Shown: in pieces, positions 25,136 to 34,340 of the stretch
Layout: each line of letters starts with the position of its first letter
Numbering within the stretch: the stretch's first letter is position 1
Source: Tahibacter amnicola
Lineage (GTDB): Bacteria; Pseudomonadota; Gammaproteobacteria; Xanthomonadales; Rhodanobacteraceae
Length of the DNA: 64,000 nucleotides
NCBI RefSeq assembly: GCF_025398735.1
Contig: NZ_CP104694.1
Coordinates: forward strand, 4,303,001 to 4,367,000
Direction: 5' to 3'
Notes under the pieces: generated by a model
What the model saw: only the letters and a program-made list of their open reading frames with translations
Databases searched by the model: none
What the model was told of the DNA's origin: nothing
Position numbers and translations under genes: made by a program

Positions 25136-28100
25136 CTAGGCCGCACCGACCAGTTTCGAGGCCTCGGCGAGGTCCACCTGCACCAGCCGCGAGACGCCCG
25201 GCTCGCGCATCGTCACGCCGCACAGCTGGTGCGCCGCCTCCATGGTGGTCTTGTTGTGCGACACGAAGAGGAACTGCACGTGCTCGGACATCTCGTTCAC
25301 CATGTTGGAGAAACGGCCGACATTGGCCTCATCCAGCGGCGCATCCACCTCGTCGAGCAAGCAGAACGGCGCCGGGTTCAGACGGAAGATCGAGAACACC
25401 AGGGCTACCGCCGTCAGCGCCTTCTCACCACCGGACAACAACGAAATCGAGGTCACGCGCTTGCCGGGCGGTCGGGCCATGATGGAAACACCCGTGTCGA
25501 GCAGGTCTTCGCCGGTCAGCTCCAGGTAGGCGTGACCGCCGCCGAACAGGCGCGGGAAGAGCTCCTGCAGGCCCGAATTGACCTTGTCGAAGGTTTCCTT
25601 GAAACGCTGGCGCGTTTCCCGGTCGATTTTCTTGATCGCGCCTTCCAGGGTTTCCAGCGCGGTTCCCAGGTCAGTCAGCTGCGCGTCGAGGTATGTCTTG
25701 CGCTGTGACTGCTCCTCATATTCCTGGATGGCGGCCAGGTTCACCGGCTCCAGGCGACGGATCTTGGCATCCAGCTCCACCAGGTGCTGCTGCCAGTCGC
25801 CGGCGTCCGCAGTGGCAGGCAGGCCCGCGAGCACCGCATCCAGTTCCAGGCCGGCTTCGGCAATAGCCTCGGCCAGGTTCTGCGCGCGCAGCTTGAGGCT
25901 GTGCTCGGACAGGCGTCGCTCGGAAAGCGCCTCGCGTCGCTGGGTCAGGACGTGCTCGACCCGGTGCCGTTCCTGCTCAAGGCGACGGAATTCCGCGTCG
26001 CAATCTTCCAGCGCCCGGCGGGCTTCGACGAGCTGGCGATCGACCAGGAGGCGCTGATTGAGGTAGGTCTGCCGTTCGGCGTCCAGCTCGGTGAGCGGGT
26101 CTTCGTCAGCGACCAATTGCGCGGCGATCTCCTCGCGACGCGCGTCCAGCTGCTGCAACTGGCCCTGCATGCGGCCCAGCGCCTGCTCCAGCGACTGGAT
26201 CGCCGAACGCTTGGATTCGAGCGACAGCGCCAGCTGGTGGGCCTGGTCGCGGGCCTCGCGGGCGTTCATCCGGGCTTCTTCACGCTGTTCCAGCGTACGG
26301 CGACGCTGGCTGTCCAGTTCCTGGCGCCGCTGTTCCAGGTCGCCCATGCGGATGACGGCCGCGTCCAGGCGGCCGCGGGCCTCCTTGGCCTGTGCCTCGT
26401 CCTCGGCCAGCTTGGCGGACAGCTGGGTGATTTCCCCATCCACCTTTTCCAGGCGGGCCTGGGCGGTTTCCATCTTGCCGCGGTGGCTCTGCAGCTGGCC
26501 GGCGATCTCGGCCAGGCGGCGATGGGCCATGTACAGCTCGCGCTGGGCGTCATCGCGCTCGCGCTCGGTCTCAACCTTCGTGGCTTTCAGCTCGTCGATC
26601 TGGTCAGCGAGTTCACGTCCCCGCTCATCCAGGCTCTCGATCTGGCCCTGCACGGCCTGGATCTCCCGCTCGCGCGCCAGCACGCCCGCCTGGGCGCCGC
26701 CGCGGCGCAGTACCCGTACGAAACCGCTGCCGAACCATTCCCCGCTGCGGGTGATGACGCTTTCGTTCGGCGCCAGCGTCGCCGCCAGCCGTCGCGCATC
26801 ATCCAGCGAATCTGCCGTATGAATCTGGGCCAGCAAGCCGACGACCGCCGCCGGACCACGGGCGTGCGCGGAGAGCGTGCCACTCACCGCCTCACCGCCG
26901 GCCTCCGCCGCGATGAGGACCATGTCGGCTTCGCGCAGGCCGGCGATTTCATCGGCATAGGCGGCCGGCTGGTCCACCAGCACGCCTTCGAGGAATCCGG
27001 AAAGGACGGTTTCCACCGCTGTTTCCCAACCGGCATCGACATCCAGCGACTCACCCAGGCGCTTGGCCGAGGACAGGCCTGAGCGATCCAGCCACTGACT
27101 GGCCGCGCCCTTTTCCTGCCCCAGCGCAGCGTGCTGCAGGGCCTCCAACGAGGACAACCGGCCGCGCAATGATTGCAGCTGCTGCCGCACGTCATTCTGC
27201 GTGGCCTGCGCCTGGCGCTCGCTTTCGAGCACGCGCTCGTAGGCCAGCTTGCGCTCGTCGAGCAGGCCGGTCAGGGTCTCGACGCGTTCCTTGTGGGTTT
27301 CCTGCTCATCGCCCAGCGACTCGGCAGCACTGCTGAGCGCGCCGATGTCCGCCGCCCGCTTTTCGTTTTCCAGGGTTTCCAGACGCCGCGAGATATCCAG
27401 GCACTGGCGGTCAAGGTAGTCCAGGCGCGTGCGCTCGACTTCCGCCGCCTGCGTGGCCTCGGAACTCGATCGGGAGTAGTCGTCCCAGGCGGCCTGCCAT
27501 TCGGCCAGCTTCGCCTCGGCGTCACGCAGGACGTCGCCGGTCGTCTCGTCGGCTTCGCGCAGGGCTTCGAGCTTCGGCTCGCCATCGGCCAGGGCCAGGC
27601 GGAGCGTTTCGATCTGCTCGTTGTCGGCGGCGATATGGTCGGCCAGTTCCTTGTAGGCGCGGTCGGTTTCTTCGCGACTTTTGTCCAGCCGCTCGCGCAA
27701 CTGGCGATTGTGTGCAATCTGCTGCTCGACCCGGGCGATATCCGCGCCCACTTTGTACACCTCGCCCTGCACCGCCCCCAGGTGCTCAGTGGCGAGCTGG
27801 TGGCGTTCGCGGCTGGCTTCCAGCTGGGCTTCGACCTGGCGCTGGTCAGCGAGAAATTTCTCGATCTCCGTCTCGGCCTGGCGCAACGCCGAGCCCTGCC
27901 CTTCCACTTCGTCAGCGATGGCGCGGTAACTGAGCGCCCGCAGCTCTGCTTCTTTCTGCTTCTGCTCGGCCTTCAGCTCCTGCCAGCGCGCGGCGGCCTT
28001 GGCCTGGCGATTGAGGTGTTCGAGTTGCTTGTCCACTTCGTCGCGCACGTCACGCACGCGATCGAGATTTTCACGGGTGGACTTGATGCGGCTTTCGGTT

Positions 28101-28636
28101 TCTTTCCGGCGCTCCTTGTACTTGGAAATGCCGGCTGCCTCTTCCAGGTGATGGCGCAGGGCTTCCGGGTCGGATTCGACGACCTGGGAGATCATGCCTT
28201 GCTCGATGATCGAATAGCTGCGCGCCCCCAGGCCGGTTCCGAGGAAGAGGTCCGTGATATCACGCCGGCGGCAGCGGCCGCCGTTGAGCAGGTACTGGGA
28301 CTGGCCATCGCGGGTGACCACGCGCTTGACCGAGATTTCGTTGAACTTGGCGTATTCGCCGACGATGGTTCCGTCGGAATTGTCGAAGATCAGCTCCACC
28401 GACGCCTGACTGACCGGCTTGCGCGCACTCGAGCCGGAGAAAATCACGTCGGTGAGCGAATCGCCGCGCAGGCGGCTGGCCGCACTTTCGCCCATCACCC
28501 AGCGGATGGCGTCGATGATGTTGGATTTGCCGCAGCCGTTCGGACCGACGATGCCGGTCATGTTGGTCGGCAGATGCAGCGTGGTCGGATCCACGAACGA
28601 CTTGAATCCGGCCAGTTTGATCGTAGTCAGGCGCAT
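25136..28636 (-). CDS. smc: Chromosome segregation protein SMC
   Basis: A full-length 1166-residue SMC ATPase that condenses and organises the chromosome as a dimer with kleisin partners encoded elsewhere. Walker A is GPNGCGKSNIIDAIRWVMGE near residues 32-51. Two long coiled coils flank the hinge at about 515-640 (GWETAVETVLSGFLEGVLVD and onward). The ABC signature is SLLSGGEKALTAVALVFSIF, and Walker B is FCLLDEVDAPLDEANV near the C-terminus. The N-terminus MRLTTIKLAGFKSFVDPTT is canonical, so the ATG at 28636 is secure. It is followed by zipA. Confidence 0.97.
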   Translation of the reverse strand: MRLTTIKLAGFKSFVDPTTLHLPTNMTGIVGPNGCGKSNIIDAIRWVMGESAASRLRGDSLTDVIFSGSSARKPVSQASVELIFDNSDGTIVGEYAKFNEISVKRVVTRDGQSQYLLNGGRCRRRDITDLFLGTGLGARSYSIIEQGMISQVVESDPEALRHHLEEAAGISKYKERRKETESRIKSTRENLDRVRDVRDEVDKQLEHLNRQAKAAARWQELKAEQKQKEAELRALSYRAIADEVEGQGSALRQAETEIEKFLADQRQVEAQLEASRERHQLATEHLGAVQGEVYKVGADIARVEQQIAHNRQLRERLDKSREETDRAYKELADHIAADNEQIETLRLALADGEPKLEALREADETTGDVLRDAEAKLAEWQAAWDDYSRSSSEATQAAEVERTRLDYLDRQCLDISRRLETLENEKRAADIGALSSAAESLGDEQETHKERVETLTGLLDERKLAYERVLESERQAQATQNDVRQQLQSLRGRLSSLEALQHAALGQEKGAASQWLDRSGLSSAKRLGESLDVDAGWETAVETVLSGFLEGVLVDQPAAYADEIAGLREADMVLIAAEAGGEAVSGTLSAHARGPAAVVGLLAQIHTADSLDDARRLAATLAPNESVITRSGEWFGSGFVRVLRRGGAQAGVLAREREIQAVQGQIESLDERGRELADQIDELKATKVETERERDDAQRELYMAHRRLAEIAGQLQSHRGKMETAQARLEKVDGEITQLSAKLAEDEAQAKEARGRLDAAVIRMGDLEQRRQELDSQRRRTLEQREEARMNAREARDQAHQLALSLESKRSAIQSLEQALGRMQGQLQQLDARREEIAAQLVADEDPLTELDAERQTYLNQRLLVDRQLVEARRALEDCDAEFRRLEQERHRVEHVLTQRREALSERRLSEHSLKLRAQNLAEAIAEAGLELDAVLAGLPATADAGDWQQHLVELDAKIRRLEPVNLAAIQEYEEQSQRKTYLDAQLTDLGTALETLEGAIKKIDRETRQRFKETFDKVNSGLQELFPRLFGGGHAYLELTGEDLLDTGVSIMARPPGKRVTSISLLSGGEKALTAVALVFSIFRLNPAPFCLLDEVDAPLDEANVGRFSNMVNEMSEHVQFLFVSHNKTTMEAAHQLCGVTMREPGVSRLVQVDLAEASKLVGAA

Positions 28637-28825
28637 GGATTTACCGCGGCGGACGCCGTCACGGCACGCACGGGGCTATCGCGAACGAAGGCGGGGAAGA
28701 ACCCGTGCCGCCGCTCGCGCCCGGCAAGCGGACGGGGCGTACGCCTGGATTGAGGACGTTGCCCATACCCGACCGGGAGGCTCGCATCCCCGCCAGGGGA
28801 CGCGTCCGGTTCAGGCTCCAGTCCC

Positions 28826-28848
28826 GTGGCCCGGCCTGGCCGGGCCAC
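28826..28848. repeat. Perfect GC-rich palindrome between the parvulin gene and smc
   Basis: GTGGCCCGGCC and its complement flank a single T: 11-base perfect arms over 23 bases, 38 bases after the parvulin stop. It could form a hairpin in the transcript and act as a terminator, but neither strand has a U tract after it. Confidence 0.45.
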
Positions 28849-28885
28849 GTGGTGCGGCAGTATAGCCGACGGGTCCGCGACGCGC

Positions 28886-29779
28886 TCAGCCCTGCTTGGC
28901 CGCACCTTCGGTGGCGGCCGGCGCGCCCGGGGCGGCCGCCTGGCCGGTCGGATTGGCGCCCTGCGGGTTTTTCAGGTCGAGAATCAGCGATTCGCCGCGC
29001 AGTTTCTCCATCCAGGCATCACCCTGCCGGCTAAGCATGATGCGGCGCAGGTCGTTCTTGACCTGGTCGAACGGCGGCGGCGTGTAGGGCTGTACGGCCT
29101 CCACGCCCACCAGGTGCCAGCCGAACTGGCTCTTGACCGGAATCTTGGTGGCCTCGCCCGGTTTCAGGCCCTTGAGCGCAGCGACCAGTTCCGGCGCCGG
29201 CAGCTGGGACAGGCGCACTGCCTTGAAGCTCTTGCCCTGCTTGGCCTTGGCGCGCCAGGCGTCGTACACCTGCTGGAAAGGCTTGCCGTCGAGGATCTCC
29301 TTCGAGGCGGCGAGCGCATCACCCTCGTTGTCGAACATCAGCTGGGTGAAGTCATAGACTTCGGCACCCGACTTGGCCACCTGCTGCTCGTACTCGCCTT
29401 TGAGCACATCGTCGGTGACCGGATGCGTCCGCGCGTAGTGGGCCATCATCGCATTGGCCACACCCTGCAGGCGGCTGGCCTCCACTTCGGCCAGGAATTC
29501 CGGAGACTTCTCGGCATTCGCCTTCTCTGCGGCCTGGGCGAGAAGGATGTAATCGGAGAGCTCCTTGATCGCCACCTTGCGCTGCTCCGGATTGGAAAGA
29601 TCCAGGCCGCGCCCATTGGCAACTTGTTGCAAAAGCAATTCCGATACCGGCAACTTGTTGACACTCAGCGCCGGCTCGCCAGCGTTGAAACGCAACAATG
29701 ACGCCGCGTCGCCGGGTTTTTCAGTCGACGAACAGGCCGACAGCACGGTCATCGCAACGAGGGGAAGCAGTTTGCGCAT
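28886..29779 (-). CDS. Parvulin-type peptidylprolyl isomerase lipoprotein
   Basis: A 297-residue exported foldase. The ATG at 29779 gives a lipoprotein signal peptide ending in the lipobox VLSAC (Cys16). A helical N-terminal region (residues about 40-130, including VNKLPVSELLLQQVANGRG) precedes a PpiC/rotamase domain (about 130-235, with YDFTQLMFDNEGDALAASKE, and PVKSQFGWHLVGVEAVQPY, the usual end of a parvulin domain). A low-complexity Ala/Gly/Pro tail ends the protein. The layout is like PrsA/EpsD-type isomerases that help exported proteins fold in the periplasm. It follows bolA by ten bases and is probably co-transcribed with bolA and yciI. Confidence 0.87.
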   Translation of the reverse strand: MRKLLPLVAMTVLSACSSTEKPGDAASLLRFNAGEPALSVNKLPVSELLLQQVANGRGLDLSNPEQRKVAIKELSDYILLAQAAEKANAEKSPEFLAEVEASRLQGVANAMMAHYARTHPVTDDVLKGEYEQQVAKSGAEVYDFTQLMFDNEGDALAASKEILDGKPFQQVYDAWRAKAKQGKSFKAVRLSQLPAPELVAALKGLKPGEATKIPVKSQFGWHLVGVEAVQPYTPPPFDQVKNDLRRIMLSRQGDAWMEKLRGESLILDLKNPQGANPTGQAAAPGAPAATEGAAKQG

Positions 29780-29789
29780 GGCGGATTCC

Positions 29790-30059
29790 TCAGGCTTCGT
29801 CCGGAGTGCGTGCCTCGATGGACAGCGCATGGATGTCGGTTTGCATCATGTCACCCAGCGCCTCGTAGACGAGACGGTGGCGCGCCAGGGGCGCTTTGCC
29901 GGTGAATGCGACGCTGACGATGCGTACCTTGTAGTGCCCTCGCCCATCACGGGCGCCTTCGTGACCGATGTGCTTGTGGCTTTCGTCGATGAGATCGAAG
30001 ACCTGGGGCTGGAGCGCCGATTCGATGCGTTCACGCATGCGGGACAGGCGATCAGTCAC
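29790..30059 (-). CDS. bolA: BolA family protein
   Basis: An 89-residue member of the BolA family, which works with monothiol glutaredoxins in iron-sulfur cluster handling and is tied to stress morphology. Key family sequence is [19 protein letters not shown], followed by [20 protein letters not shown] and [16 protein letters not shown]. The GTG at 30059 overlaps the TGA of yciI; an ATG at residue 8 is an alternative start. The gene order yciI-bolA-parvulin suggests a small operon. Confidence 0.92.
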   Translation of the reverse strand: MTDRLSRMRERIESALQPQVFDLIDESHKHIGHEGARDGRGHYKVRIVSVAFTGKAPLARHRLVYEALGDMMQTDIHALSIEARTPDEA

Positions 30060-30355
30060 GGAAATACCTTGCGGAAGGGACGAACGGAAACCCTAGCATA
30101 GACGCCGGCGGCCACGTAAGGATCGGCATCCGCCCAGGCTTGCGCCGATGAAAGATCCGTGAATTCCGCGACGATCAGGCTGCCGGTGAAACCCGCCGGG
30201 CCCGGATCTTCCGCGTCGATCGCCGGAAACGGACCGGCCACCAGCAAGCGACCTTCCTGCTTGAGCTGTTCCAGTCGCGCCAGGTGCGCCGGGCGGGAGG
30301 CTTTGCGACCTTCGAGGGAATTCGGCACGTCGTCACCGACGATGACATACCACAT
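30056..30355 (-). CDS. yciI: YciI family protein
   Basis: A 99-residue YciI-like protein with the ferredoxin-like fold of the family. It begins [20 protein letters not shown], contains [20 protein letters not shown] and [19 protein letters not shown], and ends with [20 protein letters not shown]. The conserved His in the RPAHL segment is present. The biochemical function of most family members is uncertain. It overlaps bolA by four bases. About 250 bases of DNA without a gene lie upstream, in which a TATCAT hexamer near 30474-30479 could be part of its promoter. Confidence 0.9.
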   Translation of the reverse strand: MWYVIVGDDVPNSLEGRKASRPAHLARLEQLKQEGRLLVAGPFPAIDAEDPGPAGFTGSLIVAEFTDLSSAQAWADADPYVAAGVYARVSVRPFRKVFP

Positions 30356-30673
30356 GGGAACCGTCCTGTTTGGTGTGGGTGCGCGACGCGGCGAATGTCC
30401 CGCTGGAGCTCCGTGCAGACAAAGTCATCGGAACGACAACCCGACGACGCGCGTCACGTCATAGGGAGCGTAATGATAGCCCAAGCATCGACGCGCATTG
30501 ACGGCGCCGTCCGTCAACGCGCTTGCATGCCGGCGAAAACGGCATAGGCGTCGCCGCCGTCATCAGCACGGTAAATGACGTGTTATTGCGGACCCCTTCG
30601 CCTAAAACCACAAACGCCGCGGCAATCACTTGCCGCGGCGTTTGTGCTGCAACTCACATCACGGGGCGGCCAA
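30356..30673. other. Intergenic region between yciI and the secreted protein gene
   Basis: No gene is visible. The right side holds a strong terminator (30610-30645) for the minus-strand secreted-protein gene. The left side should hold the promoter of the yciI-bolA-parvulin operon; the best hexamer I see is TATCAT on the minus strand near 30479-30474, without a convincing -35 box. Confidence 0.5.
30610..30645 (-). terminator. Intrinsic terminator after the secreted protein gene
   Basis: A perfect 16-base inverted repeat (30610-30625 and 30630-30645) with a four-base loop begins 28 bases after the stop at 30674. On the minus strand the stem is followed by GGTTTT. It should end transcription of the prfB-lysS-ligase-secreted protein group. 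Confidence 0.85.
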
Positions 30674-31588
30674 TCAGTCGCGAAGCGGCTGTCCGTCGAA
30701 CCCATTGGCGAAAATGCTGCGCTCGAGATCGACGTGACCGGCGTTATCGAACGGGACGAGGTCGATTTCATCGCCACCACCCGCGCCGAGGTAGGCGTGG
30801 ACCGTGGCCGGCGCATCCGTCGTGGAATCGATCACGAACTGGCCGCCAATGGTGATGTAATCGTCCGCGAACATCACCTGCGGCACAGACGACCAGCTGT
30901 CCGGCTTGCCCGTGCCGTCGCACAACTCGGGGCGGCTGGAGAAACACTGCCAGCCCGTTGCTGCCAGCCCCGTCACGAAAAACGCCTGGTTCGGGAGCAC
31001 TGCCGCAGCAGGGCCTTCGTTGCGGAACTCCGCCCGGCATTGCACGGTGTTGCCAACGGCGATGCCCACCTGGTCGCAGACCAGATTGACCTTCAGATTG
31101 TTCTCGGCCAGCACCTGCGACTTGAACAGGGCTATTTCGTCGCCGGGCGCCGTTTCGGTGTCATCGGACTGCGCGGTAATCGCCATCTGGACGTGGCGCC
31201 GGGCCGTCTGCGGCACCTCCATGCGGATCAGGTAGTCGTCGCCGGTGTTGGACGGCATCTTCTGCGCGATCAGGCACTGGGGATAGGCCTGTGAATCACC
31301 GGAGCATCCCACCGTCATGACGGGATTCCAGCCAATGGCGGAAGAAATCGTGCGTACGCGGTGCGCCAGATCCGGTCCACCGTTACGCACCGACACGTAG
31401 ACGTCGACTTCCGTACCCGCACGCACGACGGGGGGCGCAACGACCTGAATGGCGAGATCGACATCACCGTAGTAGCCCTGTGCCTTGAGCACGCGGGCCC
31501 AATCGGGACTCAGGGCCGCAACGCCAGCTCCGGCGAGCGAGCACAGAAACACTGCACGGCGAAGCGCGCTGCTGCGAGCAACCGTCAT
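30674..31588 (-). CDS. Secreted protein with CARDB/DUF11-like beta domains and IFANGFD C-terminal motif
   Basis: A 304-residue protein of unknown function. The ATG at 31588 has AAGGA upstream. A signal peptide covers about residues 1-27 (RRAVFLCSLAGAGVAALSP). The mature part looks like two immunoglobulin-like beta domains: VVAPPVVRAGTEVDVYVSVR and NGGPDLAHRVR in the first, and VGIAVGNTVQCRAEFRNEGP in the second, as in CARDB/DUF11 proteins. Several cysteines are present, suggesting disulfides. The end, VDLERSIFANGFDGQPLRD, carries a short C-terminal motif that I recall from other secreted Lysobacterales proteins. It follows an O-antigen ligase paralogue by 17 bases and is followed by a strong terminator. 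Confidence 0.8.
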   Translation of the reverse strand: MTVARSSALRRAVFLCSLAGAGVAALSPDWARVLKAQGYYGDVDLAIQVVAPPVVRAGTEVDVYVSVRNGGPDLAHRVRTISSAIGWNPVMTVGCSGDSQAYPQCLIAQKMPSNTGDDYLIRMEVPQTARRHVQMAITAQSDDTETAPGDEIALFKSQVLAENNLKVNLVCDQVGIAVGNTVQCRAEFRNEGPAAAVLPNQAFFVTGLAATGWQCFSSRPELCDGTGKPDSWSSVPQVMFADDYITIGGQFVIDSTTDAPATVHAYLGAGGGDEIDLVPFDNAGHVDLERSIFANGFDGQPLRD

Positions 31589-31605
31589 CGTCAATTCCTT
31601 TTTTA

Positions 31606-32730
31606 TTAGACTCGATTCGTTTTCGCTGACACGATCGCCACTAGCAGGGTTGGCAATACCCAGGTGTACTGGCGAAGCAGGGTCAATTCGGTCAACGAGA
31701 TGATCGCGACGCAAAACAGCGACGCAACGAGCGCGCATTCTAACGGAAACCGCTCGTCGTTCATGAGACGAAAAACACGCGAGAACACCCTACCTGCCAA
31801 AAACGCGAATGCCGCAAACCCTGCCACGCCCAGCTCGCAGAGCACTTCCAGGGGCAGGCTGTGCGGCCAGGGTGTGAGGCGCGGATCGACCCATTCGTAG
31901 TAGGTGAGCGGATTGGCATCGCGGTAGACCAGCACGAAATTGTGCAGGCCGACGCCCGACGGGTGCGCCAGGAACACCTTCCAGGCCGATTCCCAGAGCT
32001 GGGCGCGCGCCTGCATCGAGCGCATGAAAACGACCGAGAGCACGATCGCGGTAACGACCGATACAAAACTCATTGCTGTTGCGCGAACCGACAACCGCCC
32101 CTGCCCGCGCTGCACGAAGAGCACCAGCGCCGCAGACATCAGGGCCAACGCGGCCGACGTCCACGAACGCAGCACAACGGCTGACAGCAACGACATTGAA
32201 ACACCCAGCGTCAACGCGAGCCGCGGGCGCGGCAACGTCACCGCCAACGGCAGTACACATGCCATCCAGGCAACGTCATTGGGTACGACCAGCCACGTCG
32301 CACCAGCCAGCTTGATCCATTCGGCTGGACGCGCCTGCGACTCCTGGACAACGACATAGGCAATGGCCGCCATCTGGGTGGCGGCGCAAATCGCAAGCGC
32401 GACGGCGAACCAGCGAGCGTTGGCATCACGCCATGGCGTACGCGCCACTAACACCCACAGAACAAAGGCCGACACGGCCGGCACACTCAGGCGAAACGAT
32501 CGGCCGGGATCAAGGCCAAATGCCGAAACGCCGGCGGCGGTCACGAGCAACGCCAGCAAGGCCCACTCAACCGTCGACAATCGCCTGGCCAGGTCAATCT
32601 CGTCACGCCAGACGGCGATACCGCCAGCGAGGACCAGGGCTATCCAGGCCGGTGTGAGCAGGATGTCCAGCCCCTGCAAGGCCAGGAAGGCGGCGACGCC
32701 GAGCGTCGCCGCCGTAGGACGGGGCGTCAT
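31606..32730 (-). CDS. O-antigen ligase family membrane protein (paralogue outside the polysaccharide operon)
   Basis: A 374-residue polytopic membrane protein with about ten helices. It has the WaaL/Wzy_C-type core: LWESAWKVFLAHPSGVGLHN followed by FVLVYRD and DPRLTPWPHSLPLEVLCELG, where the PHS and LCELG stretches lie in the region normally conserved in O-antigen ligases. The N-terminus is very hydrophobic. It starts nine bases after lysS ends and precedes the secreted protein gene by 17 bases, so it is probably transcribed from the prfB-lysS promoter. It could ligate O-antigen to lipid A-core or glycosylate an exported protein, since members of this family include oligosaccharyltransferases. 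Substrate unknown. Confidence 0.82.
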   Translation of the reverse strand: MTPRPTAATLGVAAFLALQGLDILLTPAWIALVLAGGIAVWRDEIDLARRLSTVEWALLALLVTAAGVSAFGLDPGRSFRLSVPAVSAFVLWVLVARTPWRDANARWFAVALAICAATQMAAIAYVVVQESQARPAEWIKLAGATWLVVPNDVAWMACVLPLAVTLPRPRLALTLGVSMSLLSAVVLRSWTSAALALMSAALVLFVQRGQGRLSVRATAMSFVSVVTAIVLSVVFMRSMQARAQLWESAWKVFLAHPSGVGLHNFVLVYRDANPLTYYEWVDPRLTPWPHSLPLEVLCELGVAGFAAFAFLAGRVFSRVFRLMNDERFPLECALVASLFCVAIISLTELTLLRQYTWVLPTLLVAIVSAKTNRV

Positions 32731-32739
32731 GCGTCCCCG

Positions 32740-34257
32740 TTACGCTTCCGGCCGCATATACGGAAACAGCAGCACGTCGCGAATCGAGGGTACATCCGCG
32801 AACAGCATCACCAGACGGTCGATACCAACGCCCAGACCACCGGTCGGCGGAAGACCATACTCCAGTGCACGAATGTAATCCGCATCAAAGTGCATGGCCT
32901 CGTCGTCGCCGGCATCCTTGGCGTTCACCTGGGCCAGGAAACGGGCGGCCTGGTCTTCCGGATCGTTCAACTCCGAGAAGCCGTTGGCCAGCTCCTTGCC
33001 ACCGATAAAGAGCTCGAAACGGTCAGTGATGCCCGGATCCGTATCGTTTTCGCGCGCCAGCGGCGACACTTCGGTCGGATACTGGGTGATGAAGGTCGGC
33101 TGCACCAGGGTGTTTTCCACTGTCGCCTCGAAGATCTCCAGCAACAGCTTGCCCCAGCCGTAGCCGTCCTTCACGTGAATGCCCAGTCGCGCGCAGTGGC
33201 GCGCGAGCGCATCGCGGTCACGCAGCTCGTGTGGCTGGATCTCCGGATTGTGCTGCCGCACGGCCTCTTCCATCGGCCAGCGCTTGAACGGCGCACCGAC
33301 GTCGATGGCCCGGCCTTCCCAGGTGAGGTCCTTCGTTTCCAGGGTGGCGCGAGCCGTCTCGCGGATCATGTTCTCGGTCAGATCCATGATCTCGTTGTAG
33401 GTCGCGTAGGCCTGGTAGAGCTCCAGCATCGTGAATTCGGGATTGTGCCGCGTGGACACACCTTCGTTGCGGAAGTTGCGGTTGATCTCGTAAACACGGT
33501 CGAAACCGCCGACGACCAGGCGCTTGAGGTAGAGTTCGGGCGCCACGCGCAGGTAGAGATCGATATCCAGCGCGTTGTGGTGCGTGACGAACGGACGCGC
33601 CGTGGCGCCGCCGGGGATCACGTGCATCATCGGCGTTTCCACTTCCATGAAACGGCGCGGCGCAGCTTCCAGCCACTGGCGCATGAAGCCGATCATGGCC
33701 GAGCGCAGCTTGAACACACGGCGCGCATCCGGCGTGACGACGAGGTCGACATAGCGCTGGCGATAGCGCTGCTCCACGTCGGCCAGGCCGTGCCACTTGT
33801 CCGGAAGCGGACGAAGTGACTTCGTCAACAAACGCAACTTATCCACCTTGACGGACAGCTCACCCGTCCTGGTGCGCGTCAGGACACCCTCCGCCCCGAG
33901 GATGTCACCCACGTCCCATCCCTTGAAGGCGTCGTAAGCGTCGTCGCCCAGCGCCGCCTGCTGCAGAAACAGCTGAAGCCGGTCGGTGACATCCTGGATC
34001 TGCACGAAGCTGGCCTTGCCCATCTGGCGCTTGGCCAGCATGCGGCCCGCAACGCGGACACGGCGGCCGAGCGCTTCGAACGCTTCGGTCGTCCAGCGTT
34101 CCTTGTCGTCGTATTCCTGCTGCAGGTCACCGGCGAACGCGTCCGGCGCGAAGTCGTTCGGAAACGCGATGCCGCCGGTGCGCAGCGCCTTGAGCTTGTC
34201 GCGCCGCTCGGCAATCAGCTTGTTCTCGTCCTGCGGAATGGGAGTGTTGTCGTTCAT
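32740..34257 (-). CDS. lysS: Lysyl-tRNA synthetase (class II)
   Basis: A 505-residue class II enzyme charging tRNA-Lys with lysine in the cytoplasm. The N-terminal OB-fold anticodon-binding domain spans about 50-160 ([20 protein letters not shown]). The catalytic domain has motif 2 in [20 protein letters not shown] and motif 3 in [20 protein letters not shown]. Length matches E. coli LysS (505). The neighbour prfB, 83 bases upstream, gives the conserved prfB-lysS pair seen across Gammaproteobacteria. The start ATG at 34257 is followed by a usual polar N-terminus. Confidence 0.97.
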   Translation of the reverse strand: MNDNTPIPQDENKLIAERRDKLKALRTGGIAFPNDFAPDAFAGDLQQEYDDKERWTTEAFEALGRRVRVAGRMLAKRQMGKASFVQIQDVTDRLQLFLQQAALGDDAYDAFKGWDVGDILGAEGVLTRTRTGELSVKVDKLRLLTKSLRPLPDKWHGLADVEQRYRQRYVDLVVTPDARRVFKLRSAMIGFMRQWLEAAPRRFMEVETPMMHVIPGGATARPFVTHHNALDIDLYLRVAPELYLKRLVVGGFDRVYEINRNFRNEGVSTRHNPEFTMLELYQAYATYNEIMDLTENMIRETARATLETKDLTWEGRAIDVGAPFKRWPMEEAVRQHNPEIQPHELRDRDALARHCARLGIHVKDGYGWGKLLLEIFEATVENTLVQPTFITQYPTEVSPLARENDTDPGITDRFELFIGGKELANGFSELNDPEDQAARFLAQVNAKDAGDDEAMHFDADYIRALEYGLPPTGGLGVGIDRLVMLFADVPSIRDVLLFPYMRPEA

Positions 34258-34340
34258 ATCGCTGGATACCGCAAAGGGGGAAAGGCCGGATGGGCCAGGA
34301 AGGTGGAGGCACCGGCGCCCGTGAGGGGCGCCCGCCCTGA

